From: Treponema sp.
GTDB lineage: Bacteria; Spirochaetota; Spirochaetia; Treponematales; Treponemataceae
Reading direction: 5' to 3'
NCBI GenBank assembly: GCA_024400915.1
Contig: JAKSLX010000002.1
Coordinates: 62,001-126,000 of the forward strand
DNA: 64,000 nucleotides
Under the pieces are notes generated by a model that had not been told where the DNA came from, did no database searches, and worked only from the letters and a program-made list of their open reading frames with translations. Position 1 is the first letter of the stretch, and the number at the start of each line of letters is the position of its first letter. This document shows, one piece after another, positions 25,756-35,062 of the stretch. The translations under genes were made by a program, and so were the position numbers.

Positions 25756-27519
25756 TTATTCATCTGCCTTCTTGAGGATTTCTGTTTCCCACTGGAGAAG
25801 TTTTTTCTCCAGGTTCTGGTTGTTTCCCTTTACGTCGCACATTACGCGGAAAACAGGTTCGGTTCCACTTGGACGCATCCAGATGAAGGCAACAGGATTC
25901 CCGTTTTTATCATGGAAACGAACTTTAAGTCCGCCGTTGGCATTGTTCCAGTTTTCGTCTCCAACAGTTTCCTTTGTTCCGTTGGTAAGACAGCATGTCC
26001 AGCTGAAAATTCCCTCCGTTTCAAATTCTGCTTTTCTGTCTGAAAAGAATTTTTCAAACTCAGTTTTGAAGTTTTCCTTAAGCTTTCCTTTGTCTTCCAT
26101 CTTTACCTGTAGGACGGCACGGTCTTCGCTTACGCCTGTGGTAGTGTAGGCCGGTAATGTGCTGATTACATCGGCAAGTGTAAAGTCATTTCTGTATTTG
26201 TCTTCCTGTCCGCTTTTTTTACACCAGATATGGAAAAGTCCTTCTCCATTTTTTGTATCGCGGAGTGAAAGGAGTTTTACGAGTGCGAAAATTGTTGCAA
26301 CAGGATCGCGGACAGCAGACGGATATGTAATGTTTCCGCCATTGCTTCCTTCTCCAAATATGCGAACGTTGAATCCTTCCGCACGTTTTTCACGGGCAAG
26401 GTTGACTACATTTGCTTCACCGACTTCCGCACGGAAAACTTTTGCTCCAAGACTTGATGCGATTTCATCAATGCGCATGGAAGTAGGGCAGTTTACGGCG
26501 ACCGCAAGATTTTTTGCCGATGGATTTTTCCAGTATTCAAAGGAAAGTTCAGCCATTACGCAAAGTGCAAATACTTCCTGTGCAGGGATTGGCTGGGCTG
26601 TCTGAGTTTTTTCATTCCAGTAGACAATGTTTCCACGGTCACCGTCGCAGTCAGGCATGTAGCCAAGGAGAGCGGATGTGATTCCGTCTTTCTGCATCTG
26701 CTGCATTTTGTCTGCACAGTGCACAAGGTTTTCAGGTTCTGGAATGATTGCGTGAACAATCTGTCCTGGAATATCGTTGAATGATTCAAGTTTAATTTTG
26801 CATGATGGAATGAACTTCTTGTCGATGGAAGCACCACGGGCTGAACCGTTCATGTCGCATACCAAAGTTAAAGGATTTTTCTTGCAAGCCTTTTTAATTT
26901 CATTGAAGATGACTTTCTGAGCTGCAGGTTTTTCACAGCCGCTTATCACATGGCGGATGAATTTTTCATATGATTTGAGGCTCTGCTTCTTATAGTATTT
27001 TGCGGCTCCCACAGCAGGAATCCCTTCAAGTTTTTTTAGAAGTGCAGCCTGTTCATCCTGTGTAATTTCAGCGCATTTTTTCTTGAAGCTTTCGATAACT
27101 TTTTTTGCTTCTCCGCCTTCAAGAACTCCCCCGTCACTGAGACCGAATTTGATTCCGTTATGTCCAACGGGATTGTGACTTGCGGAAATGTAGATGAATC
27201 CGTCAAAGTTTTTTGCATAGGCCATGATTTCTGGAGCCGAAGCGTAACCGAGGTAAACAGGTTTGATTTCATTGCAGCTGCAGGCATTAAGTATTACCCG
27301 CGCAATTTCAGCTCCTGTTGGACGAGTGTCTGTTGCGATTACCACTTCTGGGCTTGCCTTGCCTGTTACTGATTTTATATATTCAGAAAAAGTTGATCCA
27401 ATTAAATAGGAAAGGATTTTGTTGTCGTTGCCGATTTCTTTTGATGAGCTTTCGCCGTTTTTGTCTTCTGTAAAAATCTTTCTCCATCCAGATGCGGAGA
27501 GAATCATATTGTGTTCCAT
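25756..27519 (-). CDS. Phosphohexomutase (second copy, divergent)
   Basis: Another alpha-D-phosphohexomutase, about 587 residues. The family opens ILSASGWRKIF; the phosphoserine loop is SASHNPVGHNGIKFG, the metal loop DCDGDRGN, the sugar loop GEGSNGG and the phosphate loop MRPSGTEPVFR. The pattern is further from PgcA than the copy at 21.9 kb and closer to phosphomannomutase or phosphoglucosamine enzymes. I place the start at ATG 27519; ATG 27507 is an alternative and upstream codons in frame look non-coding. Convergent with the lipoprotein gene, 20 bases apart. Confidence 0.9.
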   Translation of the reverse strand: MEHNMILSASGWRKIFTEDKNGESSSKEIGNDNKILSYLIGSTFSEYIKSVTGKASPEVVIATDTRPTGAEIARVILNACSCNEIKPVYLGYASAPEIMAYAKNFDGFIYISASHNPVGHNGIKFGLSDGGVLEGGEAKKVIESFKKKCAEITQDEQAALLKKLEGIPAVGAAKYYKKQSLKSYEKFIRHVISGCEKPAAQKVIFNEIKKACKKNPLTLVCDMNGSARGASIDKKFIPSCKIKLESFNDIPGQIVHAIIPEPENLVHCADKMQQMQKDGITSALLGYMPDCDGDRGNIVYWNEKTQTAQPIPAQEVFALCVMAELSFEYWKNPSAKNLAVAVNCPTSMRIDEIASSLGAKVFRAEVGEANVVNLAREKRAEGFNVRIFGEGSNGGNITYPSAVRDPVATIFALVKLLSLRDTKNGEGLFHIWCKKSGQEDKYRNDFTLADVISTLPAYTTTGVSEDRAVLQVKMEDKGKLKENFKTEFEKFFSDRKAEFETEGIFSWTCCLTNGTKETVGDENWNNANGGLKVRFHDKNGNPVAFIWMRPSGTEPVFRVMCDVKGNNQNLEKKLLQWETEILKKADE

Positions 27520-27571
27520 GAAGGAGAGTATAATGAAAATCCAGAAAATTGAAAACAAAGGGTTTTATAAA

Positions 27572-28582
27572 TCAGAAAGGTTTTGGTTTGATTTTCCCAA
27601 ATTGCTTCCAGCTATTGTCGGGGAATATGAAGACACATCCGATTGCTACATTGAATTCATTTTCAATGGAAGGTATGAGATTGCAAGTCTTTTCGTTTCC
27701 CAAGACAAATGCTGCAGTTGAAAGACAGTCTGCAATGATGCTGTTCTTGCATATAATTGTAACTGAAGATATTCCACTTTCTGCAGGTGCGCCGGTTAGT
27801 GTGTTCAAAATGTGATGATATCGTTTGCCATTTGCCTCAAAAAACCTTTCGTAATTTCCGCTTGTAACGACTGAACTGTTTCTTACGTAAAGTTTAAGCA
27901 AAGGATTGTCTTCCGGTTTCTGCGGATTTTTAATTCCAATTGTCCACGGAATGTTGTCGGCTTTTCTTCCGAATGCATAGATGTTTCCGCCAAGATCAAT
28001 TATGGCTCTCTTTGTTCTGTGTTTTTTTATGATGGATACAATTTCATCAGCAGCAAAGCCTTTTACTACTGCTCCAAAATTAAGGGACATTCCGGTTTCT
28101 GGAAGAAAAACCTTGTTGCCTTCAATCTGAACTTTTTCAAAGCCTACAAGTTTCTTTGTGTCCTGAACTTCTTTTTCATCAGGAATCTTCTGATGGTCTG
28201 TGTTGATTCCCCAAAGATCGATTAGAGGTCCTGCACTTACATCCAGGGCACCGTTTGTTATGACGGAAATTTTCTGTGCCGTGGAAAGAACTTCCATGAA
28301 ATCATTTGAAACTTCAATAGGAGAAATGCCTGCCATGCTGTTAACTTTTCTAAGTTCTGAAGTTTCAAGTGTAGGACTGAAAGTCTTTTCAATCTCATCA
28401 AGTCTCTGGAATACTTCCTTGTATAATTCTTCTGTCCCATATTCAAAGGCATTTACTGAACAAACCGTATCCATGCAGATTTTTGACTGTGGAGGAAGAA
28501 CTGTCTTTTTTGAGCAGGCGGTAAGAAGAACTAAAGCAACTATTGAAATAATTGAATGATGAATATTGAAAGATTTTTTCAT
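27572..28582 (-). CDS. apbE: FAD:protein FMN transferase ApbE (lipoprotein)
   Basis: Attaches FMN covalently to Thr/Ser of flavoproteins such as the Rnf/Nqr subunits, on the outer face of the membrane. The leader ends LLTACSKK (lipobox). Family motifs are present: MDTVCSVNAFEYG, GAVVKGFAADEIV, DLGGNIYAFG, WTIGIKNPQ, TSGNYERFF and HHILNTLTGAPA. At 336 residues it has normal length. No Rnf or Nqr genes are in the window. It is downstream of leuS on the same strand, with two long hairpins between them. Confidence 0.94.
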   Translation of the reverse strand: MKKSFNIHHSIISIVALVLLTACSKKTVLPPQSKICMDTVCSVNAFEYGTEELYKEVFQRLDEIEKTFSPTLETSELRKVNSMAGISPIEVSNDFMEVLSTAQKISVITNGALDVSAGPLIDLWGINTDHQKIPDEKEVQDTKKLVGFEKVQIEGNKVFLPETGMSLNFGAVVKGFAADEIVSIIKKHRTKRAIIDLGGNIYAFGRKADNIPWTIGIKNPQKPEDNPLLKLYVRNSSVVTSGNYERFFEANGKRYHHILNTLTGAPAESGISSVTIICKNSIIADCLSTAAFVLGNEKTCNLIPSIENEFNVAIGCVFIFPDNSWKQFGKIKPKPF

Positions 28583-28617
28583 AGAAGAAAACTTATGAAC
28601 TTAATAATGTCTATGCG

Positions 28618-28684
28618 CGAGAATTTCAGCGTATGCTGAAATTCTCGTCGAGAAAATCAGGAAACAGAGTTTCCTGATTTTCTC
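28618..28684. repeat. Two tandem perfect hairpins after leuS
   Basis: The first stem is CGAGAATTTCAGC / GCTGAAATTCTCG (28618-28630, 28635-28647, 4-base loop). The second is a 16-base perfect stem, GAGAAAATCAGGAAAC (28650-28665) with its complement at 28669-28684, overlapping the leuS stop codon. No T-run follows. They may insulate or stabilise the leuS message end, or be a palindromic repeat pair. Confidence 0.65.
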
Positions 28685-31217
28685 ATTTAGCAACGAAATT
28701 TACCATCTTGCCTTTGACAACGATAACCTTAACGATTTCCTTGCCGTCGGTAAATTTCTTGTAGCCTTCTGTTTCAACGGCCATCTTCTTCATTGTCTCT
28801 TCATCACAGTCGGCTGCTGCTTCAAACTTGTCGCGGAGCTTTCCGTTGATCATGACAACGATTTCCTTTGTGTCTTCCTTGCAGTATTCTTCGCTGAAGG
28901 TTGGCCATGCTTCGTAGGCGTTTGTGTTTGTGTGTCCAAGCTTTTCCCAAAGTTCTTCGCCAAGGTGAGGAGCGTATGGGCTGAGCATGAGGACGAAACC
29001 TTCCCACATTGCCTTAGGCATCTTTTCTACCTTTGAAGCTTCGTTGATGAAGATCATCATCTGGCTGATTGCTACGTTGAAGTCAAGGTTGGCTGTATCC
29101 TTTGTTACCTTTGCAACTGTCTTTGCATAAGTCTTGCGGAGTTCTACAAGTGTCTTGTCTTCGATCTTTGCTGTAATGTCGATGTCTGCCATTGGCTTTT
29201 CGCTTACCTGCCATACCTTGTCAAGGAAGCGGTTGATACCAACGAGTCCCTGTGTGTTCCATGGCTTTGAAACAGTAAGTGGACCCATGAACATTTCGTA
29301 CATGCGGACGCTGTCTGCACCGTACTGGTCGATCATTTCATCAGGGTTTACAACGTTCTTCAAAGACTTCGACATCTTTGCGATGATCTGTTCAACTTCT
29401 TCGCCGGTTGCCTTTTCGATGTACTTGCCGTCCTTTTCTTCAACTTCGTCAGTTGGAACAAGAGTCTTGTTCTTGCGCTGGAAAGCAAATGAAGTGATGA
29501 GTCCCTGGTTGATGAGGCGCTGGAAAGGTTCCTTTGTAGAAACTACGCCGCAGTCATAGAGAACCTTGTGCCAGAATCTTGCGTAGAGAAGGTGGAGTAC
29601 TGCGTGTTCTGCTCCTCCAACATAAAGGTCAACAGGCATCCAGTAGTTTTCTGCTTCCTTTGAACAGAAAGCATTGTCATTCTTTGGATCAAGATAGCGA
29701 AGGTAGTACCAGCATGAACCGCCCCACTGAGGCATTGTGTTTGTTTCGCGCTTTGCATCCTTTCCGCACTTAGGGCACTTGCAGTTAACCCAGGAGTCGA
29801 TGGCTGCAAGAGGTGATTCACCTGTACCTGTAGGCTGGTAAGACTTAACATCAGGAAGCTTGACTGGAAGTTCGCTTTCTGGTACTGCAACGGTTCCGCA
29901 GCAAGGGCAGTGTACCAGAGGAATTGGTTCACCCCAGTAGCGCTGGCGGCTGAAAATCCAGTCGCGGAGTTTGTAGTTTACAGTTGCCTTACCGATTTTC
30001 TTTTCTTCAAGGAATTCAATCATCTTTGCGATGGCATCCTTTTTGTTGAGTCCGTCTACGAATCCTGAATTAACGTGGATTCCGTCCTGTGTCCAAGCCT
30101 GTGTCTGAACATCAACTTCCGACTTGAGAACTTCAATGATTGGAAGATCGAACTTCTTTGCGAATTCCCAGTCGCGGTCATCGTGTGCAGGAACGGCCAT
30201 GATGGCACCAGTTCCGTATGAAATGAGAACATAGTCTGCAATCCAGATTGGAATCTTCTTTCCATTAACAGGGTTTATTGCATAGCTTCCTGAGAAAACG
30301 CCGGTCTTGTCCTTTGCAAGGTCTGTACGCTGAAGGTCAGATTTCTTTGCAGCTTCTTCGATGTATTTTTCAACGGCTTCCTTCTGTTCAGCAGTTGTAA
30401 TCTTTTTTACAGCAGGATGCTCAGGAGCAACAACCATGTAAGTTGCACCGTAGAGAGTGTCACAGCGTGTTGTATAGACTGTGAGCTTTTCGCCCGCATG
30501 TCCGTCGATTTCAAAATCAACTTCTGCACCGAATGACTTTCCGATCCAGTTGCGCTGCATAGCCTTAACGCTGTCTGGCCAGTCAAGTGTATCAAGGTCT
30601 TCAAGAAGGCGTTCTGCATATTCAGTGATCTTCAGGATCCACTGGCGGATTGTCTTGTGTGTAACAACTGCACCACAGCGCTCGCACTTTCCTTCCTTTA
30701 CTTCTTCGTTGGCAAGACCTGTAAGACAGCTTGGACACCAGTTGATTGGAGTTTCTGCTTCGTAGGCAAGTCCCTTTTCGTAGAGCTTGAGGAAAATCCA
30801 CTGAGTCCACTTGTAGTAATCTGGCTCACATGTAGAAACGCAGCGATCCCAGTCATAAGAAAAACCGAGTGCCTTGATCTGGCGTGTAAAGTTCTCGATG
30901 TTTGCGTTTGTTGTGATTGAAGGGTGTGTTCCAGTCTTGATTGCATAGTTTTCTGCAGGAAGACCGAAAGCGTCATATCCCATTGGATGAAGAACATTGT
31001 AGCCGTTCATGCGAAGGTAGCGGCAGTAAATGTCTGTTGCAGTGTAGCCCTCAGGATGTCCAACGTGAAGACCTGCTCCCGATGGATAAGGGAACATGTC
31101 GAGGACATAGCGTCTCTTGTCTGCCGAAAACTTTTCATCTTCTGTTACACGGAATGTCTTGTTCTTATCCCAGTAATTCTGCCACTTCGGTTCAATGTTT
31201 TTGAATGGGTATGCCAT
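28683..31217 (-). CDS. leuS: Leucyl-tRNA synthetase
   Basis: Class Ia synthetase for tRNA-Leu. The HIGH region reads PYPSGAGLHVGHPEGYT (about residues 42-58), the zinc-type CPSC/CERCG pair is near 180, the editing (CP1) domain includes TLYGATYMVV and DDRDWEFA, and the KMSKS loop reads MSKSLKNVVNPD. At 844 residues it is a standard bacterial enzyme. A good aaaggag site precedes the ATG. A perfect TTGACA lies upstream on this strand (31294-31289) but no good -10 box is spaced from it. Confidence 0.96.
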   Translation of the reverse strand: MAYPFKNIEPKWQNYWDKNKTFRVTEDEKFSADKRRYVLDMFPYPSGAGLHVGHPEGYTATDIYCRYLRMNGYNVLHPMGYDAFGLPAENYAIKTGTHPSITTNANIENFTRQIKALGFSYDWDRCVSTCEPDYYKWTQWIFLKLYEKGLAYEAETPINWCPSCLTGLANEEVKEGKCERCGAVVTHKTIRQWILKITEYAERLLEDLDTLDWPDSVKAMQRNWIGKSFGAEVDFEIDGHAGEKLTVYTTRCDTLYGATYMVVAPEHPAVKKITTAEQKEAVEKYIEEAAKKSDLQRTDLAKDKTGVFSGSYAINPVNGKKIPIWIADYVLISYGTGAIMAVPAHDDRDWEFAKKFDLPIIEVLKSEVDVQTQAWTQDGIHVNSGFVDGLNKKDAIAKMIEFLEEKKIGKATVNYKLRDWIFSRQRYWGEPIPLVHCPCCGTVAVPESELPVKLPDVKSYQPTGTGESPLAAIDSWVNCKCPKCGKDAKRETNTMPQWGGSCWYYLRYLDPKNDNAFCSKEAENYWMPVDLYVGGAEHAVLHLLYARFWHKVLYDCGVVSTKEPFQRLINQGLITSFAFQRKNKTLVPTDEVEEKDGKYIEKATGEEVEQIIAKMSKSLKNVVNPDEMIDQYGADSVRMYEMFMGPLTVSKPWNTQGLVGINRFLDKVWQVSEKPMADIDITAKIEDKTLVELRKTYAKTVAKVTKDTANLDFNVAISQMMIFINEASKVEKMPKAMWEGFVLMLSPYAPHLGEELWEKLGHTNTNAYEAWPTFSEEYCKEDTKEIVVMINGKLRDKFEAAADCDEETMKKMAVETEGYKKFTDGKEIVKVIVVKGKMVNFVAK

Positions 31218-31334
31218 TTTTATAACTCCTTTGTTTCACGTGCCATGGAGGGCGCGACAATAGTTTATCAATTTATCTTGCGAGTTTATGTCAAGCAGAA
31301 ACTCAGCATATAAAAATTACAGGAGGTAATTTTT

Positions 31335-31478
31335 ATGCGCAATTATAGTAGATTGTTAAAAGATTGTGAAGTTTTCGTCGGGCATTATGTGAGTCATCAT
31401 AATCTTTCAGTCTTGACCTTCGGATTAACCGGTGTATTTTTTACGGCGATCTGTGATAGAGGGGGCAGACCCCTTTGA
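31335..31478 (+). CDS. Possible 47-aa ORF with hairpin-presented ribosome site
   Basis: This is the only coding candidate in the 450 bases between leuS and the Rpn remnant. It starts at ATG 31335 with a perfect AGGAGG (31321-31326). That site sits in the loop of a hairpin formed by AAAAATTA (31312-31319) and TAATTTTT (31327-31334). The peptide begins MRNYSRLLKDCEVFVGHYVS and ends in GGRPL, with no similarity I know. The rest of the gap (31479-31667) shows only AT-rich sequence and a small GGGG-CAGA-CCCC hairpin at 31462-31473. Confidence 0.3.
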   Translation: MRNYSRLLKDCEVFVGHYVSHHNLSVLTFGLTGVFFTAICDRGGRPL

Positions 31479-31667
31479 TTTAATAACTTTCCCAGATGAA
31501 ACTTGTATCCGTATAGAATTACGGTACACCAGGCGAAATCGATTGTTTTCAAATTCTTGATCAACGCTCGACCAGCATTTTTTTTCTGTTTTCTCACAAA
31601 AAACAGCCTCTTTTTTATTTTTTCCGTTTATATAAATAGTAACGAACATGAATTAAAAGGAGGTTCC

Positions 31668-32373
31668 ATGGCTGAAAAAGATATAGCGGAAAAAACTTTG
31701 GAAGCTTACAACGATGTCTTTGCTGACATTGTAAACGGACTGCTTTTTGACGGCAGAGAAGTTGTAAAGGAAGATGAACTTGAAGCTGAATCGGAAATTT
31801 CCATGTATAAGGCGGATGACAGGCTTCATGAACAGGAACGGGATGTTGCAAAATACTGGAAGAATGGTGAAATAAGAATAGCATTGTACGGATTTGAAAA
31901 CCAGACTTCGATTGATTCTGCGATGCCATTGCGGGTCTTAAGCTATGACGGAGCAGCCTACAGAAATCAGCAGGTTGACGGAAGACCAGATATCAAAATT
32001 TAAAAGTGACTTTAAGATCATCGCCGATTATTTTGTGAAGCGAAGAAAGATTCCAGAATATCGTGGATCAAAGGATACGATAAAGCATGTGGACGAGTTT
32101 TTTAAACTCATGAAAATTTTGACAAATGACAATGAAATAGAAACGGTGTATAATGAAAGCATATTCAATGAACAAGGAGGTACTGATATGGCTGGATATT
32201 TTACGACTTTGATTAATGAAGGCAAACTTGAAGGCAAACTTGAGGGAAAGGCTGAGCTCATTCAAAAGATGATCAAGAACGGAAATATGTCCATTGAACA
32301 GATTGCCTCCCTCCTGGAACTTCCTGTAGAAAAAGTAAAAGAACTTTCCCAGATGGAACTTGCATCAGCATAA
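31668..32373 (+). pseudogene. Rpn/PD-(D/E)XK nuclease-transposase remnant, internally deleted
   Basis: The first part, from ATG 31668 with a strong aaaaggagg site, gives the usual Rpn opening (KTLEAYNDVFADIVNGLLF, later YGFENQTSIDSAMPLRVLSYDGA) and ends in a stop at 32003. The second part continues in another frame from about 31950 to 32373: LTEDQISKFKSDFKIIADYF, then the C-terminal GKLEGKLEGKAELIQKMIKNG repeat. In intact relatives some 80-100 residues separate these blocks, so the gene has lost its middle and shifted frame near 31950-31985. Rpn proteins are nucleases that promote recombination; this copy is dead, although the N-terminal nuclease segment could still be made. Confidence 0.8.
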
Positions 32374-32454
32374 AAACTGTAATAATCTGGTCATATAAAA
32401 ACTAATGGAAACTGGGTATTTTGGTAATGTCAGATTGGGGCTATCATCGGCTCC

Positions 32455-33453
32455 ATGAAGATCAGAAATTCAGTTTTTGCAGTTTTTATTGCATGTGCTG
32501 CACTTTGCGGCTGTTCCAAGAAAAAGGACAATACTCTTAAGGTTTATTCCATTATACATGAATCAGAAGCCGAGGTTGTCTGCAATCTCTTTACAAAGAA
32601 GACCGGCATTCCGGTTCAGTATCTGCGTGCTTCTACAGGCGAACTTGTAAACCGTCTTATTTCAGAAAAAGATAATCCTCAGGCAGACATTTTGTTTGGT
32701 GGGGCAACTTCTTATCATCTTCTTGCCCGCGATGCAGGTGCCCTTGAATCCTATGTTTCACCGGAAGCTGAAGGTTATTCTGAATATGCTCTTTCTTCAG
32801 ACGGAACCTATACAGGCTTCTGTGTCCTCACTTTGGGGATCGGTTACAACACAAAAAGATTTGCGGAAAAATTCCCAGGCGTTGAAGTTCCGCTTACATG
32901 GGACGACCTGCTCAATGAAAAATTCAAAGGCGAAATCGTTTTGACAAATCCACAGGCTTCATCTACAGCCTACCTTTTTGTCCAGAACCAGCTTCAGCGC
33001 CTTGAAATGGAAAAGGGATGGGATTATCTTTCAACTCTTGCTCCACTTGTCGGTCAGTTTCCTGACAGCGGAAGCGCACCTGCAAAACTATTGGGCACAG
33101 GCGAGTATTCCCTGGGTGTTTCATATCTTCACATGATGGCAAAATACAAGGACCAGGGCTTTGACGTTGGCTATGTTGCTCCTCCTCGTTCTGTAGGTGA
33201 CGTTGACTGCATTGCCATCACAAAAAATGCGGCCCACATGGAAGAAGCGAAAAAATTTGTTGACTTCATTTTGAGCGCGGAAGCTCAGGAAGTTTTAAGC
33301 GGACTTAACTACACGCTTCCTGCAAATCCTAGGGCAAAGCTTAAGGAAGGTTCCATCACTTTGGATCAGATAGATCTCATCGACTACGATTCAAAGGCTG
33401 CGGCTGAACAGAAAAAAGAAGTTCTTTCAAGGTGGGCAGAAATAGTTGAATAA
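32455..33453 (+). CDS. Fe3+-type ABC transporter substrate-binding lipoprotein
   Basis: A periplasmic-binding lipoprotein (leader ending AALCGCSKK) of the FbpA/AfuA group: LKVYSIIHESEAEVVCNLF, then GELVNRLISEKDNPQADILF and later LTWDDLLNEKFKGEIVLTNP and GVSYLHMMAKYKDQG. Relatives bind ferric iron, but the same fold also serves phosphonates, thiamine and polyamines, so iron is inferred. It heads a three-gene operon, and its stop overlaps the permease start by eight bases. I see no clear Fur box in the 80 bases upstream. Confidence 0.85.
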   Translation: MKIRNSVFAVFIACAALCGCSKKKDNTLKVYSIIHESEAEVVCNLFTKKTGIPVQYLRASTGELVNRLISEKDNPQADILFGGATSYHLLARDAGALESYVSPEAEGYSEYALSSDGTYTGFCVLTLGIGYNTKRFAEKFPGVEVPLTWDDLLNEKFKGEIVLTNPQASSTAYLFVQNQLQRLEMEKGWDYLSTLAPLVGQFPDSGSAPAKLLGTGEYSLGVSYLHMMAKYKDQGFDVGYVAPPRSVGDVDCIAITKNAAHMEEAKKFVDFILSAEAQEVLSGLNYTLPANPRAKLKEGSITLDQIDLIDYDSKAAAEQKKEVLSRWAEIVE

Positions 33454-35062
33454 AACTGTAGCAAAGGAAAAAGACATTCTTCTCTGGTTTCTGTGGGGCT
33501 CTGTAATTGCAGTCCTTGCAGCAACCATGCTTTTCCCTTTGCTCCGAATCTTTGCTGAAGTGAAAACTGAATCTTTTGCTGTCGTTTTCAATTCCAGAAA
33601 ATTTCTTGCAGTAATGGGCAACAGTGTGCGTTCCGCTTTCTGGGGAGCGCTGGTTTCCGTTGTTCTCGGTTACGGTTTTGCCTACGCAGTTGTCGTCGCA
33701 AAAGTTCCGTTTTCAAAATATTTTGCCGTTGTTCCTGTCCTTCATTTGATTACACCGCCTTTTGTGGGAGGACTTTCCTTCATTCTGCTTGCGGGACGTC
33801 AGGGTTTCATCACGAAAACAATTCTTGGACTTGATGTTTCCCTTTATGGATTCTGGGGGCTATTAGTTGCCCAGGTTCTGTGTTTTTTTCCAATTGCATT
33901 TTTAATCTGCGCACAGAACCTTGGAAACATGAACCGTCATTTTGCTGAAAGTGCCTTGTCCCTAGGAGCAGGCAGGCTAAGAATATTTTTTACAGTAACA
34001 CTTCCTCTTTCCCTTCCTGGCATCAGCGCAAGTTTCCTTTTCATTCTTGTAAGCATTTTGAGTGACTTTGGGAATCCCTTGATTGTTGCCGGCCGCTATA
34101 AGGTTCTTGCCGTTGAAATCTACACGCAGCTTACAGGCTGGGTTGATTCTTCTATTAGTGTAGTTCTAGGAATAATTCTCCTTGTGCCTTCTGTAATATT
34201 GTTTTTGATTCAGGCATGGCTTGTAAAAAAGTATGCGATTAAAACGGCAACTGTAGGCGGGAGAGTTTCTTCTTGTACACAGATTAAAAGTTCAGCAGCA
34301 TCAAGAATCATTCTTTTCATTTTATGCGGAATTCTTTCCTTCATTGTAATCGCCCAGTTTGCATCCATAGTTGCAGGAAGTTTTCAGAAGCTCTGGGGGA
34401 TAAATACAACCTTCACAATGAACCACATCACTTCTGTGGCACGCCATGGAAAGGCTTTGTTCAATTCCATTTCTTATGCCTTGATTGGGGCGGCTTTAAG
34501 CACGATCCTTGCTTTCCTAGCATCTTTCTTTGTTCACAGGTCTTCTTTTCCGTTGAAGAAAACCATTGATGTGCTGATTCAGATTCCGGCTGCAATTCCA
34601 GGAACTTTCCACGGTCTTGCAATTTCTTTGCTTGCCTCGGCACTCAATTTTCACAATGCAAGGGTTCTTGTGATTGCCGCAATTTCCGTTGGTTTCATTC
34701 CTTTCTCCTATAGAATAATTTCTTCTTCCATGATGCAGATAAGAACTACCTTGGATGATGCGGCCCTTTCCCTTGGAAGTACAAGGACAGGTATATGCGG
34801 AACAATTATTGCTCCATTGTGCAGCGAAGGAATTTTAAGTTCTTTCATCTATACTTTATCAAGGGGAATTGGAACCGTAAGCGCGGTAATTTTCCTTGTG
34901 TCCTTTGATACACCTCTTGCATCCCTTAAGATTTTAAATCTTGCAGAGCAGGGGGACTGGGGACAGGCGGCATCCCTTGCCTTGGTGCTCACGGTTTTGA
35001 CCTTTGCAATTTTGCTTGCAGAAAAACTTCTGAAAAGGAGATTCTATGAACACAATTCTTGA
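33446..35062 (+). CDS. Fe3+-type ABC transporter permease (FbpB-like, fused halves)
   Basis: A 538-residue inner-membrane permease with about 12 hydrophobic segments in two homologous halves, as in FbpB. The two EAA loops are visible (FAESALSLGAGRLRIFFTVTLP and LDDAALSLGSTRTGICGTIIAPL). It starts at TTG 33446, with an aggtggg ribosome site nine bases upstream and an eight-base overlap with the binding-protein gene. It overlaps the ATPase gene by 17 bases, so all three genes are coupled. Confidence 0.9.
   Translation: MNKTVAKEKDILLWFLWGSVIAVLAATMLFPLLRIFAEVKTESFAVVFNSRKFLAVMGNSVRSAFWGALVSVVLGYGFAYAVVVAKVPFSKYFAVVPVLHLITPPFVGGLSFILLAGRQGFITKTILGLDVSLYGFWGLLVAQVLCFFPIAFLICAQNLGNMNRHFAESALSLGAGRLRIFFTVTLPLSLPGISASFLFILVSILSDFGNPLIVAGRYKVLAVEIYTQLTGWVDSSISVVLGIILLVPSVILFLIQAWLVKKYAIKTATVGGRVSSCTQIKSSAASRIILFILCGILSFIVIAQFASIVAGSFQKLWGINTTFTMNHITSVARHGKALFNSISYALIGAALSTILAFLASFFVHRSSFPLKKTIDVLIQIPAAIPGTFHGLAISLLASALNFHNARVLVIAAISVGFIPFSYRIISSSMMQIRTTLDDAALSLGSTRTGICGTIIAPLCSEGILSSFIYTLSRGIGTVSAVIFLVSFDTPLASLKILNLAEQGDWGQAASLALVLTVLTFAILLAEKLLKRRFYEHNS

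Noticed and set aside
27533..27721. Plus-strand ORF with good ribosome site (aaggagag) before ATG 27533
   Set aside because: It lies mostly over apbE on the other strand, which has clear family motifs; the peptide resembles nothing and is a shadow.
31262..31294. Consensus TTGACA upstream of leuS as a promoter
   Set aside because: No acceptable -10 box at 16-18 bases; the nearest TAAACT is 21 bases away. Mentioned only with leuS.
31397..31649. Minus-strand ORFs before the Rpn remnant
   Set aside because: Basic, low-complexity translations with no ribosome site or family similarity.
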